Below the pieces are notes generated by a model. That model saw only the letters and a program-made list of their open reading frames with translations. It was not told the DNA's origin and did not search any database. DNA of 64,000 bases from Acidobacteriota bacterium (GTDB taxonomy: Bacteria; Acidobacteriota; Terriglobia; UBA7540): assembly GCA_004298155.1 (NCBI GenBank), contig SCRD01000028.1, forward strand, positions 124,001 to 188,000, read 5' to 3'. This document shows, one piece after another, positions 8,502 through 16,281 of this stretch. Both the position numbers and the translations under genes were made by a program. The number at the start of each line of letters is the position of its first letter. Position 1 is the stretch's first letter.

Positions 8502-9484
8502 CAGCTTTCACCCATAATGCAATTTCTGATGGATGTCAGGTGCTTGAGTTTTAACCGGGCGCGATCGCGGGGTAAATATTCGAGGCCACAGGAAGTGGTA
8601 AGGTAACAACGCTCCGCCGTTACGCGTGCGAGCATACGCTCAACCGTGTGTGCTACCCGTTTCATTTCCTCGAGTTTGGTATTCCGGCCATCGAGCAGAC
8701 CGAACCCGAGAGGCTTGGCGCTGCCCTCCGCTTCGATCACGCTCGGAAGATTCGGGCCGTATATAAGGTCCAAAATAAGAGCGTCAACAGGCAACCTCTG
8801 GAGTTCCGTGTAGACAGGGGCCGCATCTCCAAAATAAGTTGCCAGCATCAACTCCGCTTGTCCCTTCCGGTCCGCGATCATTGCCAGCGCTTCTCCGCCG
8901 AGAGGCAGGTCTCCAGGATATTTTAACAGGCAAGGCTCATCGATCTGAATCATCCGCGCGCCCGCCGCAGCCAGATCGGCCACTTCGGCGCTCAACACGT
9001 CTGCAAACGCTAAGGTTAGAGATGCAGGACCGGCGGCAACTCTATCTTGCAACGAAAGGCGGGCAAGAGTGCATGGGCCCGTCAGGATAGGCTTAACCGG
9101 CTTGGCCGTCCGTTTTGTTGCCTGCTGAAATTCACCGACCACAAGCGCCCGGGTCCGTTTGATCTTTCGAGAGATAGTGGGCTGCCGAAAGTAGAAGTTG
9201 GTGTCGAAATACCTGAGCAGCCCGTTGATGCGGGCGCCTTCAAGCTTTGACGCCAGGTGCGAGACAGGATCATTCCATCGGGTCAGGCCGTCGGTCACGA
9301 TATCGAGGCCGGCCTCTTCCTGCTCCTGAAGTGCCAGCAAGACCATGTGATCTTCGGCGGCACGAACGTCGGCGTCCGCCTTTTCACCCCGGTCGCGCTG
9401 GGTCATGGTGCGGCGCAACACCTGCTCGCTGCGGTTGCTCCCGATTCGCGGGTAACTGCTGTGGTTTGCGGTGAGAAAGTCCAT
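8501..9484 (-). CDS. MetE N-terminal-barrel-like protein, partner of the catalytic half
   Basis: A 327-aa MetE-family barrel. It keeps family landmarks (SSYPRIGSNR start, QIDEPCL, SCGLEYLPR) but lacks the HxC zinc pair: the region reads ATYFGDAAP, as in the non-metal N-terminal barrel of MetE. This makes it the likely folate-positioning half of a split enzyme with the next gene, which it overlaps by one base. I took the ATG at 9484; a GTG at 9520 would add 12 residues and neither has a strong ribosome site. Alternatively it may be a distinct methyltransferase of the MetE superfamily. Confidence 0.75.
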   Translation of the reverse strand: MDFLTANHSSYPRIGSNRSEQVLRRTMTQRDRGEKADADVRAAEDHMVLLALQEQEEAGLDIVTDGLTRWNDPVSHLASKLEGARINGLLRYFDTNFYFRQPTISRKIKRTRALVVGEFQQATKRTAKPVKPILTGPCTLARLSLQDRVAAGPASLTLAFADVLSAEVADLAAAGARMIQIDEPCLLKYPGDLPLGGEALAMIADRKGQAELMLATYFGDAAPVYTELQRLPVDALILDLIYGPNLPSVIEAEGSAKPLGFGLLDGRNTKLEEMKRVAHTVERMLARVTAERCYLTTSCGLEYLPRDRARLKLKHLTSIRNCIMGES

Positions 9485-9531
9485 TAACTGGTACCTGGCT
9501 GCGTCAGGCCGAAACGCCACACATCCGCGGC

Positions 9532-10284
9532 CTATGCCCCAGCCTCTCGCCTTCCGGAGATGGTCGCATTTTCCATGGCAACCGCGCGTGGGAAGAGTAC
9601 GTTGTTTTCAAGATGGACATGTTGGTGCATATCGCTTTCAAATGCACGCAGCGCTTCAAATAAGGAATGATAGCTATTGCAGGCATCCGGCGGAAGCCGG
9701 TAGTTGCTCGTCAGATTTCGAATCTCATGGAGGGCCGCACCAGCGCTGTCATGCTCCAGCACCATCATTTGCACGGGGTTTTGAACCGTGCCAAACGGCG
9801 GCCGAGGGAATGAAATTCCTCGAATTGCCGCCTCCTCCATCCGCGTGATGTAAGGGAACAGGGTTTGCTCTTCTTTGATCAGGTGCATTAGCAACTCCTT
9901 GCGCAGTTCAGCAAAGAGCGCCTTGATGCGCCGCAGCTCGGAATGAATATCGCCGTGCACCTGCGCCACTTTTTCAAGAAGGTCCTCGATGCGCACCACC
10001 TCCTGCCGGCAGAAGGTGTGGTGCTCTTTCACGATATGATTCATAAGGTTCACGAGCGGCTGTTTCATCCAGTCGGGAATCCCTTCCTCTGGAATGGCGG
10101 AGCTGTCGGCAGCCTCAAGGTTCCGCGTGACGTCTCCCACCTGCAGGCCGGCCGCCTGGCAGGCCTCATCCAGGCGTTTGTCGCCCCCACAGCAATAATC
10201 GATTCCCATCTGCTCAAATATTCTTGCCGATGCTGGCGTCGCCAGCACAATTTCCTTTACAGTCTTCCTTGCGTCAATTTCCAC
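9532..10284 (-). CDS. ric: Di-iron Fe-S cluster repair protein (RIC/ScdA/YtfE family)
   Basis: A 250-aa protein that in its family repairs iron-sulfur centres damaged by nitric oxide or peroxide. The N-terminal ScdA/DUF542 domain carries the paired cysteines in GIDYCCGG near residue 30. The C-terminal haemerythrin-like domain supplies di-iron ligands in KEHHTFCRQE, HLIKEEQTLFPYI, VLEHDSAG and HVHLENNVLFPRA. The start is a GTG at 10284 with an AAGGAG site. Its place beside nitrate reductase and DUF2249 genes fits protection from NO made during nitrate/nitrite reduction. Confidence 0.93.
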   Translation of the reverse strand: MEIDARKTVKEIVLATPASARIFEQMGIDYCCGGDKRLDEACQAAGLQVGDVTRNLEAADSSAIPEEGIPDWMKQPLVNLMNHIVKEHHTFCRQEVVRIEDLLEKVAQVHGDIHSELRRIKALFAELRKELLMHLIKEEQTLFPYITRMEEAAIRGISFPRPPFGTVQNPVQMMVLEHDSAGAALHEIRNLTSNYRLPPDACNSYHSLFEALRAFESDMHQHVHLENNVLFPRAVAMENATISGRREAGA

Positions 10285-10335
10285 GTTGGTGGCTCCTTTC
10301 GATCAAGAAAGTTGTCCGCTCCCGGGTAGTTTAGA

Positions 10336-10929
10336 TCAGCTGGCAGCCGCGATCGCCACGAGGTTTGAAATTTTGGCCAGCGCGCTGCGGACTACCCACT
10401 GGAGTTCTTCCGCGGGCAACGGGTAGCTGACGTAATCAAGGATGCCCAGCTCCAGGGCGTCAATACGCGAGTGCGAAGAGCAGCTCCCGGTGCATAAGGT
10501 CACCACGCCTGCGGGGATTTTACGCGCAAGCGAAAGGAGATCGCGAAACGTCCCGTCTTGTATATCAGCAGCACAGATAACCAGGGAGACTTTCTCATGA
10601 AGCAGGATTTTACAGGCTTCGCTGAGGCTTGAAGCGCGGATCGCCGTCAACCCGCTTCCACCTAGGACCCGGCACACGAACGCCTGTATGCGCGGATCTG
10701 AAATGGCTGCAAGGATGTTCGGGTCGGCCGCGGCCAAATTCGTCTCCCTGCCTTCAACTTTACTCGAAGTCTCAGACAAAGGCTGGCCTTTACCAGCCGG
10801 AGCTGTCACAGGTCCACTGACACCAGGCAAGGTGCTTTGCTCGCCAGGGCGGCGCTCCGCGTACTTCCCATACAATTTCTGAGGTGTAGAATTTGCCTTG
10901 GTGGTGGTAACTTTGGGTGCTCCTGTCAT
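10336..10929 (-). CDS. Receiver-like protein without phosphoacceptor Asp
   Basis: A 197-aa protein with a disordered, Pro/Lys-rich N-terminus (~70 residues) followed by a CheY-like fold (ILAAISDPRIQAFVCRVLGGSG to the end). Alignment by eye to the usual beta-3 motif puts Ala where the phosphorylated Asp should be (LVICAADIQDG), and the conserved Lys near the end is Tyr (YVSYPLPAEEL). It should therefore not work as an ordinary phospho-switch. No output domain is present. A strong GAGGAGGA site precedes the ATG. It lies between the RIC gene and a second receiver-like gene. Exact role unknown. Confidence 0.7.
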   Translation of the reverse strand: MTGAPKVTTTKANSTPQKLYGKYAERRPGEQSTLPGVSGPVTAPAGKGQPLSETSSKVEGRETNLAAADPNILAAISDPRIQAFVCRVLGGSGLTAIRASSLSEACKILLHEKVSLVICAADIQDGTFRDLLSLARKIPAGVVTLCTGSCSSHSRIDALELGILDYVSYPLPAEELQWVVRSALAKISNLVAIAAAS

Positions 10930-11021
10930 GTCCTCCTCCTGTGAAAAGTGAATGGCGCTTCGCTCACAATCTCGCCGCTGCTAAAACCTCCATTGCCGCC
11001 TGCAGACCTTTCAGCGCGGCG

Positions 11022-11492
11022 CTAACACACCGCCCGTCCATTGGCCGAATGACCCACACCGTGCGCCAGCCGCCTGGACCGCTCTCCGGAGGTGCTCTTT
11101 CCCTCCTGGATCTGGCGTTGGTTCTCAGCGCGCAAACAATCCCGAACCGATTCGAAGATCAGATACGCCGAGCCCTCCCGAATGATGCAATGCCCGCCTA
11201 GATCTGAATATATCCTGGCCATTTCCGGATTAGATTGAGAACCGTGTAAGAGAACGACCGTCGGCGCAGCAGAGAGGAGACGAATTGCTTGCCAGACTTC
11301 TTTGGGCCTGACATCCGGAAGCTGCTCGCCGAGTAGAATGAATTCGAATTCCCCGGAATGAAGCTGCTCCACTGCCTCCTGCCCTCCCCAGGCGATTGTG
11401 GTTTCGTACCCGTCATCCTCAAAGAAAAATGCCAGCCTCGTTATCAGGTCGTGGTCCCCGTCGGCAATCAGTATGCGCTTTTTTGTTCTCAT
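11022..11492 (-). CDS. Second degenerate receiver-domain protein
   Basis: A 156-aa stand-alone receiver-like protein. The N-terminus is canonical (RILIADGDHDLITRLAFFFEDDGYE), but the phosphoacceptor position reads Gly in EFILLGEQLPD and the usual Lys is Arg (HCIIREGSA). The last ~35 residues are polar and probably unstructured. The start ATG at 11492 has only a weak AAGGG site. A candidate promoter and palindrome lie about 80-120 bp upstream. It is 92 bp from the other receiver-like gene on the same strand, so the two may form a regulatory pair. Confidence 0.75.
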   Translation of the reverse strand: MRTKKRILIADGDHDLITRLAFFFEDDGYETTIAWGGQEAVEQLHSGEFEFILLGEQLPDVRPKEVWQAIRLLSAAPTVVLLHGSQSNPEMARIYSDLGGHCIIREGSAYLIFESVRDCLRAENQRQIQEGKSTSGERSRRLAHGVGHSANGRAVC

Positions 11493-12186
11493 AACAAACG
11501 CCCTTTCGAACCGCCGTGAGCGGCTTGCGCCGTGCTGTTCCTATTCTGCCTGAAGAAGCAGCTTAATGCTCGACTATAGATAACTTGGGACTTAATTTCG
11601 ACGACTAAAGTCGTCTGCCGCGAATTTGCCGTGCAGAAAAAGAGCTGCAGAGCATCAAAATACAGGCGCAGAGTCTCGATTGGCAGAGACACGGCGGCTT
11701 TTCTCTTCACGCCGATCGAGCACCACACATGCCAGTCGCTCGAATTCAGGCTCGCAGCGCGGCGCCAGTCGGTATGAGACAAAGAAAGAATGGTCCGACA
11801 AAACCAGCGGGAGCAGGCGCGAAATCCGGCTCCATATGATGTTGCGCGGCGGAATCGATTATGAAGAGTTTTACCGGCGGGGTTCGCATGCCGGGACGCT
11901 CGGGGTTGTAGCGCTCGTCTAACCATGACCGTGACTCTGAACGGGCTACCGGCCTCCCTCCGTAGTCGAGGAGGGAGTCAGGAAAAACCATCATGGTCTC
12001 CCGGCGAGATCGAATAGATGTGTGGTGGAACCTGTCCACCGCTAAATAGCGAATCAAAAACCAAGTCGAAAAACCAATCTCCCTTTGACGGAATCGGCGC
12101 CCTTATAGATGCGCCTGTATCTTCTCGCTTGCCGCTTCTTCCATGTTTTACGCCCACGTTAACTACGCGGGCCAGTCAGCAACCCC
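11493..12186. other. Gene-poor spacer upstream of the receiver pair
   Basis: About 690 bp without a convincing gene. Several overlapping reading frames on both strands are open, but none shows a recognisable family, good ribosome site or hydrophobic pattern. The right-hand end of the spacer borders the 3' end of the redoxin gene. The only structure I can support is the promoter and palindrome at 11573-11615. Confidence 0.5.
11573..11615 (-). promoter_or_regulatory. Candidate promoter with overlapping palindrome
   Basis: On the minus strand TCGAAA (11601-11596) and TATAGT (11578-11573) are 17 bp apart, four and five matches to sigma-70 hexamers. Touching the -35 side is a perfect inverted repeat of GACGACT (11600-11606) and AGTCGTC (11609-11615), a plausible repressor or activator site. 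It points toward the receiver-like gene 80 bp downstream. Confidence 0.4.
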
Positions 12187-12699
12187 TCACTCGGGGCATT
12201 CGAGGTTGATATACCGGACCCATTCGAGAACATCATCGACACCGATGCATCCAGGCTGCTCATCATGCCAAACGTGTCGGATTTCTCCGAAACGGTCGAC
12301 GACGCAGACAATCGGCCGGTTGGCATCTGTGGCAGGAGCGCCTGCCAGTTCGTGGGCATAGCCCCCTTCGTCAGAGAGGAGCGGGAAAGGGTAGACGCCG
12401 CCCCGCTCGAAAATTTCGGCGCCTTGCCCGGATGACTGGACGGCGGCCAGCACCTGGGCCTCTTCGCTCTCAAACTCGGAGTGGTTCCTGGAAATCTGCT
12501 CCAGACAATTACGAACGGCATCTGAATTACCGTTTCCGCAGAAGACCACAACAAGGTTGCGACGTCCGCGATAATCGGAGATCCGCACGAGCTTCCCGGT
12601 TGCCGAAACGAGGGCCAGGTCCGGCATCATCTCGCCAGCCAGGAGGAGGCCGGCCCTTCCGTGCTGCCGCGTATTTGTTCCGGCACCGTGCTCAGGCAT
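12187..12699 (-). CDS. Redoxin-fold protein with Ser in place of the peroxidatic Cys
   Basis: A 170-aa thioredoxin-fold protein of the AhpC/TSA-redoxin type: MPDLALVSATGKLVRISDYRGRRNLVVVFC, then FPLLSDEGGYAHELAG and PIVCVVDRFGEIRHVWHDE. In peroxiredoxin relatives the region after the beta strand reads like WCPYC; here it is NGNSDAVRNC, with Ser at the aligned Cys position. A different Cys (VVFC or RNC) could serve, or the protein may not be a peroxidase. The ATG at 12699 overlaps the DUF2249 stop by one base (TGATG). Confidence 0.8.
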   Translation of the reverse strand: MPEHGAGTNTRQHGRAGLLLAGEMMPDLALVSATGKLVRISDYRGRRNLVVVFCGNGNSDAVRNCLEQISRNHSEFESEEAQVLAAVQSSGQGAEIFERGGVYPFPLLSDEGGYAHELAGAPATDANRPIVCVVDRFGEIRHVWHDEQPGCIGVDDVLEWVRYINLECPE

Positions 12700-12971
12700 C
12701 AAGCCTCTTTCTTTCTGGCCTTCTCAAGCTGCACGCGCCAAACCTCTGGCCCCTGCTCAAGATAAGTCCATTTGAAAATGCCATGCTGAATAAAGTCAAG
12801 CTCGTAGAGAACAGGCTTCGGATCGTGGTCAACCACCAATATGAAGGCCTGGCCGGGCTGCAATTGCTCATAGGTTTTGAAAATAAGAGGATGGCGTTGC
12901 GCGTGGGCGACCTCGCGAACGTCAAGCGTCGTGATAACTTCCGGCGTTTCTTTTGTGCTAGGTGTGCTCAT
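12699..12971 (-). CDS. DUF2249 domain protein
   Basis: A 90-aa protein matching DUF2249: TLDVREVAHAQRHPLIFKTYEQLQPGQAF, then LVVDHDPKPVLYEL and the C-terminal YLEQGPEVWRVQLEK. DUF2249 proteins are often found near denitrification, haemerythrin and RIC genes, which is the setting here; their biochemical role is not settled. The ATG has an AAGGAG site 5 bp upstream. It heads a two-gene unit with the redoxin. Confidence 0.9.
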   Translation of the reverse strand: MSTPSTKETPEVITTLDVREVAHAQRHPLIFKTYEQLQPGQAFILVVDHDPKPVLYELDFIQHGIFKWTYLEQGPEVWRVQLEKARKKEA

Positions 12972-13242
12972 AAGCTCCTTTCAGCGTTTTCATTGTTTGT
13001 TCACTTGTCTGTTGGACAATTCGCGCTTCACGCACAAAGCGGCGGAAGCGCTGTTCAGATCAGACAGGTATTTCTTATCCCCACTGCATCATGTACGATC
13101 ATTTCATGGCGTGTGTATGACAAAAGTCACAATGGCGATCTTTCCTCCGTAGCTTTACCATTAGCTGACTATTCGGGTAGCGGCTTTTCGTCTTGTTTGC
13201 GCGGGTGGCGTTTTTTGAGATCTGTATGATTCCAGGTTGTAG

Positions 13243-13270
13243 AATGCCGCCATAGCACGACAGCGGCATT
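13243..13270. repeat. Inverted repeat next to transposase remnant
   Basis: AATGCCGC at 13243-13250 and GCGGCATT at 13263-13270 form a perfect 8-bp inverted repeat with a 12-nt loop immediately before the broken REP-associated transposase. This is the kind of palindrome such transposases act on, but I saw no second nearby copy. Confidence 0.45.
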
Positions 13271-13273
13271 ACG

Positions 13274-13760
13274 ATGGATGAAACCATCTGCATTTCATCC
13301 CCGCCAGCATCCACGGCCGCGCCGGGCTGTTTGATTCTGCCCGTTTTCGCAGGAATTCCACGTGCTCGGATGGGCGCTGATACCCGAGCATTTTCATCTG
13401 CTCGTCTGGCCCTTCCAGCGCGCCGACCCTTCACAAGTCGTTCAAAGCCTCAAAGAGCGGACCGCAAAATTCGCGTCATCCCACCTTCGCCGGAATGCCG
13501 ATTATGGTTGGTGCGCCCGGATGCTGGGGAAACTTGCCTGGAACGGTTCATCGCCCTTCCACGCACCGCGATTGGCTGCGGCGTTTCTATGACCTGACTG
13601 TCCGGAGTGAAAAGAAGTGTCTTGAGAAACCCGACTGCACGAACGCCAATCCCGTGAAGCGCGATATCTGGCCGGCCGTGCAATTCATCTCCCGTCCCCT
13701 CTATTCGGACGCGCCCACTCGCGTCAGTTATTCGGTCGATCACCCGGTTTTTGTGTTACC
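13274..13760 (+). pseudogene. Broken REP-associated tyrosine transposase (RAYT, IS200-like)
   Basis: Two family segments lie in different frames. The first, from about 13359, reads LGWALIPEHFHLLVWP...SQVVQSLKERTAKF and contains the HUH-type His pair. The second, from about 13575, reads WLRRFYDLTVRSEKKCLEK...NANPVKRD, the conserved C-terminal part. A frameshift must separate them and no frame covers both. The start is also lost. RAYTs are single-copy domesticated transposases tied to REP palindromes. This copy looks dead. Confidence 0.75.
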
Positions 13761-13861
13761 CACGCGCAAGAGGGATATGCAAAGGTAATCCGGCCCGCTC
13801 TTGTAATCTGGAAAAAGAGGACAGTTGCTGTTAAGATTCGTGGCCTTCGAGGAGGTTGACC

Positions 13862-15898
13862 ATGATTTCACGCCGCGAGTTCCTCCAGGCCCAAATGGCA
13901 GGAATGGCCGTCATCCTTTGCGAGCCGTTTAGGCTTAGTGCGGGACAGTCCGCCAGCCCGTCGAGACCTTTGCTCTGGACGCATTACGTTCGTATTTCAG
14001 GCAACTCACTCAGGCTCAATCGCGTTGACCAGATCATCCGCGAAGCAACGGAAACGCACGTTTTTGGCATCGAGACCGACAACGATATCGAAGGGCGCTA
14101 CGAAAGCTTTCTCGATCCGACGGAAAAACTAAAGGCGATCAAAGCTGTGGCTGAGAAGGCGCACGCTGTGGGGAATTATGCCTTTGTCTATGTTGCCGGA
14201 CTTGAATGCATCACCGCGAACGCCGCCAATGTGACGCACTCCCTCTTTAAGGATCATCCCGACTGGGTACAACGGAAGATTACCGGTGAGCCGGCGATGT
14301 TCGGAGGGGGCACGGCCTTCTGGATCCGGAAGGGTGACGAAGATGTCTGGGTCAGCCCCTATGTCCCCGAGTGGCGCAGAATTTACATGGAACACATCCG
14401 GCAGATTGCGGCCACCGGCATCGACGGCATCTACGTGGATATCCCGTACTGGATGACGCATTTTACAGGCTGGGAGAAGAGCTGGGCCAGTTTTGACAAA
14501 TACACCGTCGCTGAGTTCAAGAAGCGCACCGGGATTAACGCCATGACGGACCTGAAGCTGGGCGACTTCTCTGACGCTAATTTTCGCCGCTGGGTGGATT
14601 TCCGTATCACGACAATTACCGAATTCATGAAGGAGATTGGACACAACGTAAAATTAGTAAACCCCGATGCGGTAACCATAGCAGAAATCTATCCAGGCAT
14701 TGAGTTCGAGGCCGTGCGGGTCGGCTCAGACGTATACCAGCTCTACGATGTAATCGACCTGGTCGCGCACGAATATGAATGGAGTGGCGTAGGGAACGCT
14801 TCGAAAAAGACGCCATTCGACTGGTTGCACTTCATGATCGGCATGTACAGCTTTCGGGCTTTTGCCGGCGAAAAGCCTACCTGGATGCTGAGCTATTCAT
14901 GGGACGGCGAAAAAGGCGTCAGCCCCGCGGAAGAGATGCAGAATTTGTTTTCTGTCCAGCTCGTGGCGGGAACGAATTGCTGGGATGTCCATGGCCACGT
15001 GATGTCAGGCTCGAACGACATCGCAATGCGGAAGAAGATTTTTGGCTGGATCGAACAACATGAACTGACGTTTTACAACCCCCGGACGCCCATTTACCCC
15101 ATTGGCGTCTACTTTTCGCCGCGCACGCGGGATTACTTTGCGGAAGATTTCCTGAGTTCCTACTTTGGGTTTATGGCGTTGCTGATGCATTCGCATCGGG
15201 AATTCCAGATTGTCACGCCGCGCACGCTGGCAGACTTTCGTGGACCGGTCCTTGCGCTGCCGGACACGCGCTGCGTGAACGACGTGGAGATTGAGGCTCT
15301 GGAATCTTATGCGAGGTCTGGAGGGAAGCTGATTGTGTCAGGCCGATCTGGCCAGTACGACGGAACCGGCCGGGTTCGCCAGTCTAATCCCCTGCACCAT
15401 TTTCTTGGAATCCGGAATCCGGCGCAGAAATCAAGCAGCGCTGCCGGACCATGGTACGCCTACCTTCCTGAGTGCCCAGGCCGTACTTATTGGCAAACTT
15501 TAGGCAAAGAGTTCAGTCCTGCTGCTTCTCGCGGCGATGCGGCAGGTAGGACTTTCCAATCCCTGAGGTATGATTTCGACACAACCGTCATCGAGCCCTT
15601 CCATATCCATCCACAAGTACAGATCGTGGCCTCGCCGTTCCTCACTTCCCAGACGGCGCGAGTTGATGGCAAAACTCATGTCTTCCTTGCCAATTTCAAA
15701 GGCCTCGAGCCGCTGAAAAAGGCCACACAGATTCCAGAAAAGAACGTCGAGATATTCTTTCCTCGAAGTGCGGGAAGCAGAGCTTTTCTATTGCCGTTTC
15801 TAGGCGAGATCCAAAATGTTCCTGTCGAACGGAGTGGCGGACAGCTTCGTGTTGTTGTGCCTGTAATTGATAAAGGTGTGGTCGTGTGGCTTGAATGA
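13862..15898 (+). CDS. Tat-exported glycoside-hydrolase-like TIM-barrel protein
   Basis: A 678-aa protein with a twin-arginine signal (SRREFLQAQMAGMAVIL). The mature part looks like a TIM barrel of the beta-galactosidase/GH42-like group: IDGIYVDIPYWMTHFTG and VTIAEIYPGIEFEA contain acidic residues at strand ends that could be catalytic. They are followed by a Rossmann-like segment (PVLALPDTRCVNDVEIEALESYARSGGKLIVSG) like the trimerisation domain of GH42 enzymes, and a beta-rich C-terminus. The ATG at 13862 has a GAGGAGG site 7 bp away; a TTG two codons upstream is less likely. Substrate not deducible. It opens the glycan locus. Confidence 0.75.
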   Translation: MISRREFLQAQMAGMAVILCEPFRLSAGQSASPSRPLLWTHYVRISGNSLRLNRVDQIIREATETHVFGIETDNDIEGRYESFLDPTEKLKAIKAVAEKAHAVGNYAFVYVAGLECITANAANVTHSLFKDHPDWVQRKITGEPAMFGGGTAFWIRKGDEDVWVSPYVPEWRRIYMEHIRQIAATGIDGIYVDIPYWMTHFTGWEKSWASFDKYTVAEFKKRTGINAMTDLKLGDFSDANFRRWVDFRITTITEFMKEIGHNVKLVNPDAVTIAEIYPGIEFEAVRVGSDVYQLYDVIDLVAHEYEWSGVGNASKKTPFDWLHFMIGMYSFRAFAGEKPTWMLSYSWDGEKGVSPAEEMQNLFSVQLVAGTNCWDVHGHVMSGSNDIAMRKKIFGWIEQHELTFYNPRTPIYPIGVYFSPRTRDYFAEDFLSSYFGFMALLMHSHREFQIVTPRTLADFRGPVLALPDTRCVNDVEIEALESYARSGGKLIVSGRSGQYDGTGRVRQSNPLHHFLGIRNPAQKSSSAAGPWYAYLPECPGRTYWQTLGKEFSPAASRGDAAGRTFQSLRYDFDTTVIEPFHIHPQVQIVASPFLTSQTARVDGKTHVFLANFKGLEPLKKATQIPEKNVEIFFPRSAGSRAFLLPFLGEIQNVPVERSGGQLRVVVPVIDKGVVVWLE

Positions 15899-16281
15899 AG
15901 GCCTCTATTCATGAAAAACGCCAGCCTCGACCATGCAATTACTTCCCCTGCCTCCACCTGGCCTGAAAATGCCGGTTGACGTTGCCAGGCTTCCGTTTCA
16001 TTTCCAATTTTCCTCGTATGAGGATAGTCTGGTGGTAATCAAACATTTTTCTGTGCCAAACGAAAGCCCTCTCAACCTTACGTTTGATTTCAAATGCGAA
16101 AAAAATAGAAAAACCTCTTGACAATCTAATATGTCGGAGTTAGTAATTGCTCCAGATAGAAATTACAGAAGGTACTTAAAGATCACATCCTCATCGTTTG
16201 AATTGGTACCATGCTCACTTATTTCTGTATTTCTTGTCATTGTCTGAGTCGTCGGGTCTGAACTCCTCAAAGGAGGGAAAA
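15899..16281. other. Upstream region of the TonB receptor gene
   Basis: About 380 bp with no convincing gene and lower GC than its surroundings near 16000-16200. The candidate promoter at 16118-16147 is the only site I can support in it. Confidence 0.4.
16118..16147 (+). promoter_or_regulatory. Candidate sigma-70 promoter for the TonB receptor
   Basis: A perfect TTGACA at 16118-16123 is followed by TAGTAAT at 16141-16147, 17-18 bp away (three to four matches to the -10 hexamer). It lies about 135 bp before the receptor start, leaving a long leader. Confidence 0.4.

Noticed and set aside
10285-10335. FNR-like site near the RIC gene (GATCAA fragments)
   Set aside because: Only half of a TTGAT-N4-ATCAA box is present.
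11489-12057. Overlapping frames on both strands in the 11.5-12.0 kb spacer
   Set aside because: No conserved motif, mutually overlapping and one overlaps the receiver-like gene start; not supported.
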